Notes under the pieces: generated by a model
Databases searched by the model: none
The model's input: only the letters and a program-made list of their open reading frames with translations
What the model was told of the DNA's origin: nothing
In this document: positions 16,112-25,397 of the stretch, in pieces
Numbering within the stretch: the first letter of the stretch is position 1
Layout: every line of letters starts with the position of its first letter
Translations under genes and position numbers: made by a program
Origin: an uncultured Candidatus Actinomarina sp.
GTDB taxonomy: Bacteria > Actinomycetota > Acidimicrobiia > Actinomarinales > Actinomarinaceae
Assembly: GCA_902526825.1 (NCBI GenBank)
Contig: CABZMN010000003.1
Location: 1 to 64,000 of the forward strand
Reading direction: 5' to 3'
DNA: 64,000 nucleotides

Positions 16112-17325
16112 TGAAAAAAGTAATAACCGGTATAGGTATTTTGGTATTAACAGGGATTTTAGGTGGTGGATGGTTTTTTTCTGGTGTTACTTATGAAGTT
16201 GGTTTAAATCCTGAATTTGAAAACACAAGTGAAATAGGAGTCGCAGAAGATAGAGTAACAATTGAGAATATCTCGCAGGGAATGATCTCACTCAATGTCG
16301 AAGAGGAAATGTGGGGTGTCATGTTAGAAGATGGGGTTTATGGTGTTCTTGGAGCAAATGGAAGTGCGGTAGTAGACAAAATTATTTCTCTCGAAGGCGA
16401 CATAATTACAAGAGAAATTCTACAACTTAACGGAAAATTAGAAGTTGGTGAAAGAGTTGCATCTTCCGCACTACTAAAAATTGATGATGGAGTTTATAGC
16501 ATTCTTGGAACAGATGATTATGAAGGAATTGATGAGAGTGGAAAGTATACTCCTAAATCAGTTTCAAACACTGACTATGAATATATTGAGTATGAATCAG
16601 ATCTTGGAATGTTTCCAGCCTATTTAACCTCTAAAGGAGATACCGGAGTTGTTATATTTGTTCATGGTTTTAGAGGAGCGTTTGAGAGAGACTTTACAGC
16701 GATGCTTCGTGCTCCTGATTTTGAAAGTCTTGGTTTTAGATCAATGATTATATCTTATAGAAATGATGCTAATGCTCCAAAAGATCCCTCAGGTTTATAT
16801 CAATATGGAGTCACTGAATGGATAGACCTTGATAATGCCATTAAATATGTTGAAGAAAATATTAATCCCGAAAAAATAGTGTTGTGGGGAACAAGTGGTG
16901 GTGGCGGACCGGTAACAAGTTGGCTCCAAAATAATCCCAATTCAGATAGAGTAGATGGAATTATCTTTGAAGCTCCTGTTATAAGTTTTTGGGAAAGTGT
17001 TGAAGTTAATGGAAAAGCTAGATATCCATTCATTCCAGAATTATTTTTTCCTTATATAAAACTTTTCACTGAGATTAGGTATGGTGTAGATTTTGACACC
17101 ATGGATTTTAGAGATGCATTAGTTAAATCAGAGGTTCCTGTTCTACTTTTTCACGGAGATGATGATGAATGGGTACCAGTAGATATGTCAGATTACATTG
17201 CTGCAAACAGAAGAACAAATTTTACTTATATAAGAATGTCTAACGTCGGTCATGTAACATCATGGAATGCTGATCCAGTCAGATATATTTTTGAGATTAA
17301 AAAATTTCTTGAATCTTTAGACTAA
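16111..17325 (+). CDS. Second membrane-anchored alpha/beta hydrolase with extra N-terminal domain
   Basis: 404 residues. N-terminal hydrophobic anchor (about 3-22), a beta-rich domain of about 120 residues with no family I recognise (about 40-150), then an alpha/beta-hydrolase domain. The latter has F-V-H-G-F-R-G, the elbow G-T-S-G-G-G-G, an Asp in H-G-D-D-D-E-W-V and His in N-V-G-H-V-T. Co-translated with the preceding hydrolase and probably also extracytoplasmic. The 3' end overlaps the convergent GT4 gene by 9 bp. Confidence 0.8.
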   Translation: MKKVITGIGILVLTGILGGGWFFSGVTYEVGLNPEFENTSEIGVAEDRVTIENISQGMISLNVEEEMWGVMLEDGVYGVLGANGSAVVDKIISLEGDIITREILQLNGKLEVGERVASSALLKIDDGVYSILGTDDYEGIDESGKYTPKSVSNTDYEYIEYESDLGMFPAYLTSKGDTGVVIFVHGFRGAFERDFTAMLRAPDFESLGFRSMIISYRNDANAPKDPSGLYQYGVTEWIDLDNAIKYVEENINPEKIVLWGTSGGGGPVTSWLQNNPNSDRVDGIIFEAPVISFWESVEVNGKARYPFIPELFFPYIKLFTEIRYGVDFDTMDFRDALVKSEVPVLLFHGDDDEWVPVDMSDYIAANRRTNFTYIRMSNVGHVTSWNADPVRYIFEIKKFLESLD

Positions 17326-18450
17326 ACTTTCATATATTTTATTTAAATTTTTTGAAGTAATCTTCCAATCGAATTGTCTTGATTTCTCTATACAAGTTGA
17401 TTCTATTTCTTTAAATTTATTCTTATCATTAAGTAAATTGTTTACAAAATTATTTACATTTCCATTTAATAAATTTTCTGATAAATATCCATTTTTGTTA
17501 TTTTCAATAACTTCCATCAATGATCCATTATTTACCGATAGTACAGGAACGCCCATCGAGTTAGCTTCAATTGCAACTAGTCCAAAAGTCTCAAATTGTG
17601 ATGTATGTATTAATAATTTTGCTTTATTAAGTAACTCTATAATTTCTTCTTGAGAAAGGCTGTTTAAAAACTCAATATGTTTTTCTAATTTAAAATTTAT
17701 TACGCTTTTTTTTAGTTTTTCAAAATATTCATTTCCTGTTTTTCCACTTGGACCACCAATAAAATAACATTTAAAATTATTTTCAATCTTTCTAAAACTA
17801 TTCAGAAATTCTAGAGTTTTTAGTTGCCCTTTTTGTTCTTGTATTCTTCCAATAGATAAAAAAATATTTTCTTTTTCAACAGATAAATCAGGAGAAAATA
17901 TTTTTTTATCAACTCCTGGAACAATTTTTTTGATTTTATTTTCGTCAACTTTGTATGTTTCAGTGATCAACATATTTTCAAATTCTGAAGAAACAGTAAC
18001 TAAATCAGATGAGGTCATTACAATTTTTTCACAATCAACTCTTTCTTTGTTGTAACCATCTAGAAAAACTCCCAAACTATGTGATGTAAAAATAAAAGGT
18101 ATATTTAATTCATTTGAAATCTCTTTTGCAACAAGACCTGATAACCAATAGTGTGCATGAATTATGTCAAAGCTTTTTAGGTCTAATGATTCTTCAAGTT
18201 TATTTTTGAATTCTTGCAAGTACACTTCTTTGTCTTCGACATTAAGTTCAGGTTCAAATATGTTCAATGAAATAAATTCAAGATTGTTATCTTTGAAACT
18301 TTCTGCTTTTTCACCTGTTACAACAGCTACATTGTGGTTGTATGATAAATGTCTTGAAATTTGCTGAACATAAATACTCATACCTCCGCCATCATTCTTT
18401 CCTACTTCATTGAAAGGAGAGGTGTGAAATGCAATCTGAAGAATATTCAT
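17317..18450 (-). CDS. GT4 glycosyltransferase, MshA-like
   Basis: 377 residues, GT-B fold. The N-terminus has H-T-S-P-F-N-E-V-G and D-G-G-G-M-S-I-Y-V, resembling MshA/sucrose-phosphate-synthase-type GT4 enzymes (MshA adds GlcNAc to inositol phosphate in mycothiol synthesis). Also H-A-H-Y-W-L (about 110), G-V-D-K-K-I-F (about 190), S-I-G-R-I-Q-E-Q-K-G and the donor-site E-T-F-G-L-V-A-I-E-A (about 300). It could be MshA itself or an envelope-glycan enzyme; co-transcription with an acetyltransferase and a membrane protein rather than mshB/C makes the second possible. 4 bp overlap with the upstream gene. Confidence 0.78.
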   Translation of the reverse strand: MNILQIAFHTSPFNEVGKNDGGGMSIYVQQISRHLSYNHNVAVVTGEKAESFKDNNLEFISLNIFEPELNVEDKEVYLQEFKNKLEESLDLKSFDIIHAHYWLSGLVAKEISNELNIPFIFTSHSLGVFLDGYNKERVDCEKIVMTSSDLVTVSSEFENMLITETYKVDENKIKKIVPGVDKKIFSPDLSVEKENIFLSIGRIQEQKGQLKTLEFLNSFRKIENNFKCYFIGGPSGKTGNEYFEKLKKSVINFKLEKHIEFLNSLSQEEIIELLNKAKLLIHTSQFETFGLVAIEANSMGVPVLSVNNGSLMEVIENNKNGYLSENLLNGNVNNFVNNLLNDKNKFKEIESTCIEKSRQFDWKITSKNLNKIYESLV

Positions 18451-19268
18451 ACTTTAATTTTTAGATCATATAGTTGATGTACTTGTCCACCAAAATTAAA
18501 TTTATATTTTTCTTCACCCTTTAAATAATCAAAATATCTTTTTTTATTATTTATACTATTTTGTAATAACTGATCATTTAAGTAAGTCCCCGTATTAAAT
18601 TCTTCTAAACTATGATCTCTGCATGAGTTATAGAGATAATCCACGATTTCTGACTCGTATACAAAAGCTGAGGAAATCATAGAATCGTTGTAATTAATAT
18701 AATAAATGTACCAATTTTCATGTTCGATTAATGATCTATAGAAATCCACAACTGTTTCAGTCATATACTTACCCTTTTCACCCTTCGACTTCTTGTGTAA
18801 TTTGACAAATTCATCAAAAATATCACTATTTTTACTTTTTTCAAATAAAATATCTCCGAATTTATCAACAAATATTCTTTTTTTTCTCTTAAGCTCATGT
18901 CTATTTTTTTTAGATAGAGCACTTAGGTATGACTCATAGCTGTCGGGGAGCTCAAGATATACAGATATGTCACTTTTGACAATTTCAATCGAACTGAAAG
19001 TGTTTTGGTTTAAAAATTGAGAAATCTGAAAATAACTAAGGGAGTCAAAATGAAAATTCTCAATTTTCAAGTCCTTAATTTGATCTTCAGAAAAGTATGG
19101 AGTTATACGATAGTCAGTAAATTCTCTACTAATTTGAAATTTAAGAGTGTTTGAGTCTAATTTGTAGTAGTCAAAAATAGCTTCAGATCCTAAGTTGTTT
19201 AATTTTGCACCAGATTCTGTAAATCTGATATCAATAAACGGAGAATTTGCTACTAAATCTTTAACCAC
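18447..19268 (-). CDS. BioF2-like/FemAB-type GNAT acetyltransferase
   Basis: 273 residues. The pattern L-S-K-K-N-R-H-E-L-K-R-K, then Y-L-Y-N-S-C, and near the C-terminus D-Y-L-K-G-E-E-K-Y-K-F-N-F-G-G, is characteristic of the Acetyltransf_6 (BioF2-like) branch of GNAT proteins found in cellulose and polysaccharide clusters. Likely transfers an acyl or aminoacyl group to a sugar or lipid-linked intermediate. It sits between a GT4 and a polytopic membrane protein in one minus-strand operon. Confidence 0.75.
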   Translation of the reverse strand: MVKDLVANSPFIDIRFTESGAKLNNLGSEAIFDYYKLDSNTLKFQISREFTDYRITPYFSEDQIKDLKIENFHFDSLSYFQISQFLNQNTFSSIEIVKSDISVYLELPDSYESYLSALSKKNRHELKRKKRIFVDKFGDILFEKSKNSDIFDEFVKLHKKSKGEKGKYMTETVVDFYRSLIEHENWYIYYINYNDSMISSAFVYESEIVDYLYNSCRDHSLEEFNTGTYLNDQLLQNSINNKKRYFDYLKGEEKYKFNFGGQVHQLYDLKIKV

Positions 19269-19273
19269 AGATT

Positions 19274-20017
19274 CTAGAATAATCCATTAATGAGATTTAA
19301 TACATCTACAAAATACAATGCAAATAGAAATGAAACCAAGTAATCAAAAAGATATATTTGTGTTGTAAGGTTTGAAAAATATTTGTACTCTTTTCTATTT
19401 CTTTGGAAAAGAAAGTTCATTATCACTGTAATGATTGACACTAGTCCAGCTGCAATCAAAACATATTGAATAGTAAAACCAAATAACAAACTGACTGTAG
19501 TGATCACAAAAAATGAAGCGAAAAAGTTAAAGAAATATTGATAATTACTGAATTGTATATTGAAAAAGGTTGCCAATGTTTTTATAAAGAAAAGTATTAA
19601 AAACAAAAATGTTAAAAAATCCAAATTTTCACTAAACATTTTTGAAACAAAAAAAGAAACTAAGAAAAAGGAAATAAATGTTATTAAATAAACATTGCCA
19701 AACGTTGATATGTTAACGTCCTTAAATGTAAGATAAAAAATACCTATCAAAATTGATATGAAAAATATCATATTTTTTATTTCACTAATCTCAAAAAATA
19801 TTGTTAAAACTGGCGAAAAAGAAGTAATGAGTAATAGAAGAATTAGTATAAATTCATTATTGGTTGTCCTAAGTTCACATGTAAGAAGTTCTAATTGCCA
19901 GGCTAGAATTAACCCAACAAAACAAGAGATTATCAGGTTTTCATTATTTAAAAAAATTGTAATAAAAATTCCAAAAGTAAGTACTGTCTGGATGTATCTA
20001 AGTTGAGTTTGTAACAT
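19274..20017 (-). CDS. Polytopic membrane protein of unknown function
   Basis: 247 residues, about eight hydrophobic segments, few charged residues. I do not recognise it. The overall size and C-terminal arrangement loosely recall phosphatidate cytidylyltransferase (CdsA), but the charged signature of that family is absent, so no function is given. First gene of a three-gene minus operon. The sequence GAGGATA lies immediately before the ATG, which is close for an RBS. Divergent from nrdJ across 126 bp. Confidence 0.6.
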   Translation of the reverse strand: MLQTQLRYIQTVLTFGIFITIFLNNENLIISCFVGLILAWQLELLTCELRTTNNEFILILLLLITSFSPVLTIFFEISEIKNMIFFISILIGIFYLTFKDVNISTFGNVYLITFISFFLVSFFVSKMFSENLDFLTFLFLILFFIKTLATFFNIQFSNYQYFFNFFASFFVITTVSLLFGFTIQYVLIAAGLVSIITVIMNFLFQRNRKEYKYFSNLTTQIYLFDYLVSFLFALYFVDVLNLINGLF

Positions 20018-20047
20018 TATCCTCGCGAAAATTTTACCTATATATGC

Positions 20048-20075
20048 TTGATAATTAAAGCGATTTGTATATAAT
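20048..20075 (+). promoter_or_regulatory. nrdJ promoter
   Basis: TTGATA (20048-20053), 16 bp, TATAAT (20070-20075): near-consensus sigma-70 promoter. The expected start of transcription is about 20082, at the edge of the first NrdR box. Confidence 0.75.
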
Positions 20076-20081
20076 TAAACA

Positions 20082-20097
20082 ACACTATATTTAGTGT
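20082..20097 (+). promoter_or_regulatory. NrdR box 1
   Basis: ACACTATATTTAGTGT matches the NrdR-box consensus (ACA-C-x-A-x-A-T-x-T-x-G-T-G-T type, symmetric ACACTA/TAGTGT ends). It lies just downstream of the -10 box, where a repressor would block initiation. Confidence 0.85.
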
Positions 20098-20112
20098 CTA
20101 AAACAGTGGCAT

Positions 20113-20128
20113 ATACTACATTTAGCTA
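20113..20128 (+). promoter_or_regulatory. NrdR box 2 (degenerate)
   Basis: ATACTACATTTAGCTA agrees with box 1 at 11 of 16 positions and lies exactly 31 bp from it, the usual centre-to-centre distance of paired NrdR boxes (three helical turns). Confidence 0.65.
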
Positions 20129-20131
20129 TTT

Positions 20132-20139
20132 AAAGGAGA
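20132..20139 (+). promoter_or_regulatory. Ribosome binding site of nrdJ
   Basis: AAAGGAGA is the strongest Shine-Dalgarno sequence in the window and fixes the GTG at 20144 as start. Confidence 0.85.
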
Positions 20140-20143
20140 CATT

Positions 20144-23100
20144 GTGGCAAAGAATACAGGGCTTAAGATAGATAGGAAGTACACATCACCTGGCGATCCT
20201 TATAAAGATATAGTTTGGGAAAAAAGAAGTTCTAAGATAACGAATCCGGATGGTTCTACTGTATTCGAGATGAACGACGTCGAAATACCTTCAACTTGGT
20301 CTCAAGTGGCAACTGACATTATGGTTTCAAAATATTTCAGAAAAGCTGGTGTTCCTCAGACTGATGAAAAAGGTAACGTTATAAAAGACGAAAATGGTGA
20401 AGTAGTTTTAGGTCCTGAAACATCCTCAAAACAAGTATTTAATCGTTTGGCAGAGACATGGAGACATTGGGGAGAAAAAACAGGATATTTTTCATCAGAA
20501 AAAGATGCTCAGGCTTTCGAAGATGAATTAAAGTACATGCTAGCTACTCAGATGGCTGCACCGAACAGTCCTCAGTGGTTCAATACAGGTTTAAATTACA
20601 AATACGGTTTAACTGGAAAAGAACAAGGATTTTGGTATGTTGATCCAAAAACCGGTGAACTAACTCCTGGAGAAGACTCTTATTCAAGACCTCAACCACA
20701 TGCATGCTTTATTCAATCTATTGATGATGATCTTGTTAATGAAGGTGGAATTATGGACCTCTGGGTAAAAGAAGCAAGGTTGTTTAAATTTGGATCTGGG
20801 ACAGGTACAAACTTTTCGAACTTGAGAGGAGAGGGAGAAAACCTTTCTGGTGGAGGTGTTTCATCAGGTGTAATGTCATTTCTTAAAATTGGTGACAGAG
20901 CAGCGGGAGCCATTAAATCAGGTGGAACAACAAGAAGAGCTGCAAAAATGGTCATTCTTGACCTTGATCACCCAGATATTGAGGATTTTATAGAGTGGAA
21001 AGCTATCGAGGAAGATAAGGCAAGAGCATTAATAAATGCTGGTTATCCATCAGATTATAACGGTGAAGCTTATGCGACTGTTTCTGGTCAAAATTCAAAC
21101 AACTCAGTTAGAGTTCCAAATGAATTTATAAAAGCGCTTGAATCAGATGGGGACTGGGAGCTCACAGCCAGAACCGATGGATCCACAATGAAAACTGTAA
21201 AAGCAAGAGACCTGTGGAGTAAGATAGCTGATGCAGCATGGAGATGTGCAGACCCTGGTGTTCAGTTCAACACAACCATAAACGAGTGGCACACCTCACC
21301 AGCAGGAGGTCAAATCAGAGCTTCCAATCCATGTTCTGAATACTTATTTCTAGACAATACAGCTTGCAACTTAGCAAGTTTGAACTTAGTAAAATTTTAT
21401 GACGATGAAAATCAAGTATTTGATATTACATCATACAAACACGCACTAAGAATATGGACTGTTGTTTTAGAAATCTCTGTTGAAATGGCTCAGTTTCCCT
21501 CAAAAGAAATTGCTCAGGGCTCTTATGATTACAGAACACTTGGTTTAGGATATGCAAACCTTGGGTCGCTATTAATGAGAAAAGGAATAGCTTATGACTC
21601 GGAACTAGGAAGAACTATTGCGGGTGCTCTAACAGCTATGTTGACAGGAGAGGCTTACAAAACATCAGCAGAAATGGCAAGTATAGTTGGACCGTTTCCA
21701 AAATACTCTGAAAACAAAGACAATATGCTTCGAGTAATGGGTAACCATAGAAAAGCAGCATATGATTCAAACGATTATGTTGGAATAAGCCATGATTTGT
21801 TAGCAATAGATCAAAATTTATGTCCTAATGATTTATTAAAGGGAGCTCAAGACTCATGGGATGGTGCACTTGAGTTAGGTGAAAAGTATGGATACAGAAA
21901 TGCACAAGCAACGGTATTAGCTCCAACTGGAACTATCGGTTTGCTCATGGACTGCGACACAACAGGTGTCGAACCTGACTTTGCACTAATGAAGTTTAAG
22001 AAGTTAGCTGGTGGTGGATATATGAAGATTGCAAATCAATCAATAGGACCAGCACTAAATGCACTTGGTTATACAGAAAAAGAAACTGATGAAATAATAC
22101 AGTATGTAATTGGCTCAATGTCATTAGATGGTTCTCCTTTTGTAAATAGAGAGACACTCAAAGCAAAAGGCTTAAACGAACAAGACATTGATAATATTGA
22201 AAATTCGTTACCTGGTGCTTTTGAAATACAACATGCATTTAATGTCTTTGTAGTTGGTGAGGAAACTATGCAAAGACTAGAAATTTCTGAAGAAGAATAT
22301 ACCTCTTTTGATTTCAATCTATTAGAAAAACTAGGTTTTACTAAAACTGAAATTGATAAGGCAAATAAGTTTATTTGTGGAACTCAAACAATCGAAGGGG
22401 CTCCTTATCTTAAAGATGAACATTTAAGTGTTTTTGATTGTGCAAACAAATGCGGCAAAGATGGTGAGCGTTTTATTCATTATATGGGACATGTAAGAAT
22501 GATGGCTGCTGCTCAACCATTTATATCAGGTGCAATTTCAAAAACTGTGAATATGCCTCATGAAGCAACCATAGAAGATATCGAAAACTGCTATTTTGAA
22601 TCTGCTGGTCTTGGAATTAAGGCTATCGCAATTTATAGAGATGGATCAAAAGCATCACAACCATTATCTGCATCCTCAGATGATGGTGAATCTGAAGATA
22701 GTGATCCACAAGTATCAGAAATAATTGAAAATGAGTCAATGTTAATGTTAGGAAATTATGCTCCAGGCACAAGCCCTACTAAAGCTTATGCAGGAACTAC
22801 TAGACCAAGATTCTTGCTCCCAGAGAGAAGAGAAGGATGGACTCAAGAAGCAAAAATTGCTGGACATAAAGTTTATCTCAGAACTGGAGAGTATCCTGAC
22901 GGAACTCTTGGAGAAGTTTTTATTGATATCGCAAAAGAAGGTGCAACTCTAAAGGGTGTGCTTGGATGTTTTGCAATTGCCGTTTCTAAAGGTCTTCAAT
23001 ATGGTGTTCCTTTGGAAGAATTTGTAGACACTTTTACCTTCCAGACATTTGAACCCAGAGGAATGGTTGAAGGGCATGAAAATATAAAAATGAGTAATTC

Positions 23101-23533
23101 AATTATTGATTATGTATTCAGAGCTCTTGGACTTGAGTATCTAAACAGAACAGATATTGTCCAAAATCCACCACAAGATTCATTAGATGAAGAAAATGTT
23201 ACATCTACTCCTATTCAAAATGTTACTCCTCCACCAATTGAGGAACAGGTAACAGAATCACCAGCACAGGTGGAAGAAGTTGAACCAACAAATACCTCCC
23301 AAACAAATGAAACTCAGGCTCAAGCTCAAGAAGTACAGTTTATAACTAAAGTTGAGGAAAAAGAAACTTTTGAGAATACTGATACTGCTTCTAATTCAGT
23401 AACGACTGTACAAGAGGTACTTGGAGATATGATGGGAGATGCTCCAGCATGTCCAGACTGTGGTCATATAACAATCAGGAATGGTTCATGCTACAAATGT
23501 CTGAACTGTGGAAACTCCCTAGGGTGTAGTTAA
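20144..23533 (+). CDS. nrdJ: Adenosylcobalamin-dependent ribonucleotide reductase (class II)
   Basis: 1129 residues, GTG start. Class II RNR landmarks: P-N-S-P-Q-W-F-N-T-G (about 140), P-H-A-C-F-I-Q-S (about 186-193, first redox Cys), N-P-C-S-E (about 395, thiyl-radical Cys) and P-T-G-T-I-G-L-L-M-D-C-D-T-T-G. A second region from about 880 (T-R-P-R-F-L-L-P) is the extra C-terminal domain common in vitamin B12-dependent RNRs. It is followed by a low-complexity T/E/Q linker (about 1020-1095) and a C-terminal cysteine cluster C-P-D-C ... C-Y-K-C-L-N-C that reads as a zinc ribbon and probably includes the re-reducing pair. Makes deoxyribonucleotides without oxygen dependence; controlled by NrdR. 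Confidence 0.95.
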   Translation: MAKNTGLKIDRKYTSPGDPYKDIVWEKRSSKITNPDGSTVFEMNDVEIPSTWSQVATDIMVSKYFRKAGVPQTDEKGNVIKDENGEVVLGPETSSKQVFNRLAETWRHWGEKTGYFSSEKDAQAFEDELKYMLATQMAAPNSPQWFNTGLNYKYGLTGKEQGFWYVDPKTGELTPGEDSYSRPQPHACFIQSIDDDLVNEGGIMDLWVKEARLFKFGSGTGTNFSNLRGEGENLSGGGVSSGVMSFLKIGDRAAGAIKSGGTTRRAAKMVILDLDHPDIEDFIEWKAIEEDKARALINAGYPSDYNGEAYATVSGQNSNNSVRVPNEFIKALESDGDWELTARTDGSTMKTVKARDLWSKIADAAWRCADPGVQFNTTINEWHTSPAGGQIRASNPCSEYLFLDNTACNLASLNLVKFYDDENQVFDITSYKHALRIWTVVLEISVEMAQFPSKEIAQGSYDYRTLGLGYANLGSLLMRKGIAYDSELGRTIAGALTAMLTGEAYKTSAEMASIVGPFPKYSENKDNMLRVMGNHRKAAYDSNDYVGISHDLLAIDQNLCPNDLLKGAQDSWDGALELGEKYGYRNAQATVLAPTGTIGLLMDCDTTGVEPDFALMKFKKLAGGGYMKIANQSIGPALNALGYTEKETDEIIQYVIGSMSLDGSPFVNRETLKAKGLNEQDIDNIENSLPGAFEIQHAFNVFVVGEETMQRLEISEEEYTSFDFNLLEKLGFTKTEIDKANKFICGTQTIEGAPYLKDEHLSVFDCANKCGKDGERFIHYMGHVRMMAAAQPFISGAISKTVNMPHEATIEDIENCYFESAGLGIKAIAIYRDGSKASQPLSASSDDGESEDSDPQVSEIIENESMLMLGNYAPGTSPTKAYAGTTRPRFLLPERREGWTQEAKIAGHKVYLRTGEYPDGTLGEVFIDIAKEGATLKGVLGCFAIAVSKGLQYGVPLEEFVDTFTFQTFEPRGMVEGHENIKMSNSIIDYVFRALGLEYLNRTDIVQNPPQDSLDEENVTSTPIQNVTPPPIEEQVTESPAQVEEVEPTNTSQTNETQAQAQEVQFITKVEEKETFENTDTASNSVTTVQEVLGDMMGDAPACPDCGHITIRNGSCYKCLNCGNSLGCS

Positions 23534-23567
23534 AAAAATACAAACAATATAACTTCTTTTATAGTGA

Positions 23568-23573
23568 TATATT
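23568..23573 (+). promoter_or_regulatory. -10 box of wecB, leaderless
   Basis: TATATT, then 6 nt, then the ATG at 23580. Confidence 0.5.
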
Positions 23574-23579
23574 AGACGT

Positions 23580-24611
23580 ATGTACTTAATCAGTTATGGA
23601 ACACGACCTGAATTAATTAAATTATTTCCATTAATAAATAAATTAAAACAAGAAAATATTCCTCACAAAACATTGTTTACTGGTCAGCATGAAGATTTAA
23701 TTAAAGAATTTGAAAATCTAATAGATAAACCAACGTATATTCTTCAAAACACAATGGTTCATTACCAATCAGTTAATTCATTAGTTTCAAAAATGGTTAA
23801 TAAGTGTGATGAAATTATAAAAGATTTGGATTGTAAAGTAATTGTACAAGGTGATGCTGCAAGTTCATTTGCTATTGCCTTAAGTGCATTTAATAGGGGT
23901 AGGGAGATTATCCATGTTGAGGCAGGCTTAAGAACGTATAATCTAAAAAGTCCTTTTCCTGAAGAGGGGTATAGAAAAATGATATCTCATATAAGTAATA
24001 TTCATCTTTGTCCAACAATAAAATCAGTTGAAAATCTTAAGAATGAAGGGATTACAGAAAATGTGCACCAAGTAGGCAATACAATTGTTGATAGTTGTAC
24101 ACATATAATTAAAAAAGGTAAATCAAGTCAATATTTAAATGAATTAATTTCCAAGAATAATGATTACTATCTTTGTACACTGCACAGACGAGAGAACATT
24201 CATAATTTTGAGTCGATGTGGAAACAATTAAATCAGCTTTCTGAAGATAGAACAATCATTTATATCAAGCATCCATCTGTACCAAATTCTAAAGATTTTT
24301 TGAGTAAAAATATAATTCAATTGGATCCTTTACCATACCAAGATATGGTTTTTGCAATAGATAAATCAAACGGAATAATTTCAGATAGTGGTGGCCTCCA
24401 AGAAGAAGCTATCTGTCTTAATAAGAATATTTTAATTTGCAGAGATACAAGTGAGAGGCCTGAGACAATAGACAGTGGATATGGAAAACTTATTGGAAGC
24501 GATATTTTAAATAATATCCAATTCCTTGAAAATAATGATAAAAAAACCATAAAGGAAAACCCTTACGGCAATAATGTTGTTGAGAAAATATTAGAGGTTT
24601 TATCAGATTAA
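23580..24611 (+). CDS. wecB: UDP-GlcNAc 2-epimerase (non-hydrolysing)
   Basis: 343 residues, WecB/MnaA family, GT-B fold. Visible signatures: G-T-R-P-E-L-I-K near the N-terminus, F-T-G-Q-H (about 38), V-E-A-G-L-R-T (about 118), L-H-R-R-E-N (about 205) and S-D-S-G-G-L-Q-E-E-A (about 280). Converts UDP-GlcNAc to UDP-ManNAc for surface glycans. Followed 12 bp later by a GT2 gene, likely one transcript. Confidence 0.88.
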   Translation: MYLISYGTRPELIKLFPLINKLKQENIPHKTLFTGQHEDLIKEFENLIDKPTYILQNTMVHYQSVNSLVSKMVNKCDEIIKDLDCKVIVQGDAASSFAIALSAFNRGREIIHVEAGLRTYNLKSPFPEEGYRKMISHISNIHLCPTIKSVENLKNEGITENVHQVGNTIVDSCTHIIKKGKSSQYLNELISKNNDYYLCTLHRRENIHNFESMWKQLNQLSEDRTIIYIKHPSVPNSKDFLSKNIIQLDPLPYQDMVFAIDKSNGIISDSGGLQEEAICLNKNILICRDTSERPETIDSGYGKLIGSDILNNIQFLENNDKKTIKENPYGNNVVEKILEVLSD

Positions 24612-24623
24612 AATTAAAACACA

Positions 24624-25334
24624 ATGTTTAATAGTTCCTTAACAATTGCGGTACCTCTATATAACGAATCTGAAACAATTGATTATATGAAAGAGCGTCT
24701 CTTAAAAGCTATAGAGAAAATTAATTTACCTAATTTAAATATTTTATTTGTTGATGATGGAAGTACAGATAATACCTATGATCTACTAACTGAGAAATTT
24801 TCTGATTTTAAAAATGTTGAGATTATCAAACATAATAAAAACAAAAATTTAAATGGATTCCTAATTACAGTTATAAACAATTGTGATACAGAATTTATAG
24901 TATTTCTAGATTCAGACTGTACGTTTGACCCAATATACATCGCAGATATGTTGGATCTTATAAGTCCTGATATAGATATTATAAATGGATCTCCTTATCA
25001 CCCTGAAGGAGATGTGGAGGGGGTTAAAAAAGGAAGGCTACTTGTAAGTAATGGAGCAAATATGTTGTATAAATTATTAGTAGATAAAAATATTTCATCT
25101 TTTACATCAATTTTTAAAATGTATCGTACTTCTAAAGTAAAAAATATACTCATAGAAACAAAGGGATTTGTGGCTGTAACAGAGCTGTTTATAAAAGCCA
25201 TTCTCAATGGTGCAAATGTAATTGAACTCCCTTGTGTTTTAAGAATTAGAAAGTATGGAGACTCAAAAATAAATATTATTAAATCCACGAAAAATCATTT
25301 AATATTTATGAGTAAATTAATGTTTTATAAATAA
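24624..25334 (+). CDS. GT2 glycosyltransferase (dolichol-phosphate-mannose-synthase type)
   Basis: 236 residues. GT-A features V-P-L-Y-N-E-S-E (about 9-16), V-D-D-G-S-T-D-N-T (about 42-50), L-D-S-D-C-T-F-D (about 91-98) and F-K-M-Y-R-T (about 160-165), with R-x-R-K-Y-G-x-S-K-I near the end. No membrane helix. It probably charges a polyprenyl phosphate or transfers one sugar. Last gene before tRNA-Val. Confidence 0.8.
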   Translation: MFNSSLTIAVPLYNESETIDYMKERLLKAIEKINLPNLNILFVDDGSTDNTYDLLTEKFSDFKNVEIIKHNKNKNLNGFLITVINNCDTEFIVFLDSDCTFDPIYIADMLDLISPDIDIINGSPYHPEGDVEGVKKGRLLVSNGANMLYKLLVDKNISSFTSIFKMYRTSKVKNILIETKGFVAVTELFIKAILNGANVIELPCVLRIRKYGDSKINIIKSTKNHLIFMSKLMFYK

Positions 25335-25382
25335 TCTATGCATTTTTATAAAAATAATTTCAGTACATAAGTTAATAAGTAA

Positions 25383-25388
25383 TATAAT
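25383..25388 (+). promoter_or_regulatory. -10 box of tRNA-Val
   Basis: TATAAT ends 9 nt before the first tRNA base. A -35 match is weak (TTTCAG at about 25358). Confidence 0.5.
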
Positions 25389-25397
25389 AAAACTTCG

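Noticed and set aside
19274-20017. CdsA (phosphatidate cytidylyltransferase)
   Set aside because: Only the general helix layout fits; the charged signature residues are missing.
20018-20143. Cobalamin riboswitch before nrdJ
   Set aside because: The 126 bp are filled by a promoter, two NrdR boxes and an RBS; there is no room for or sign of a B12-box structure.
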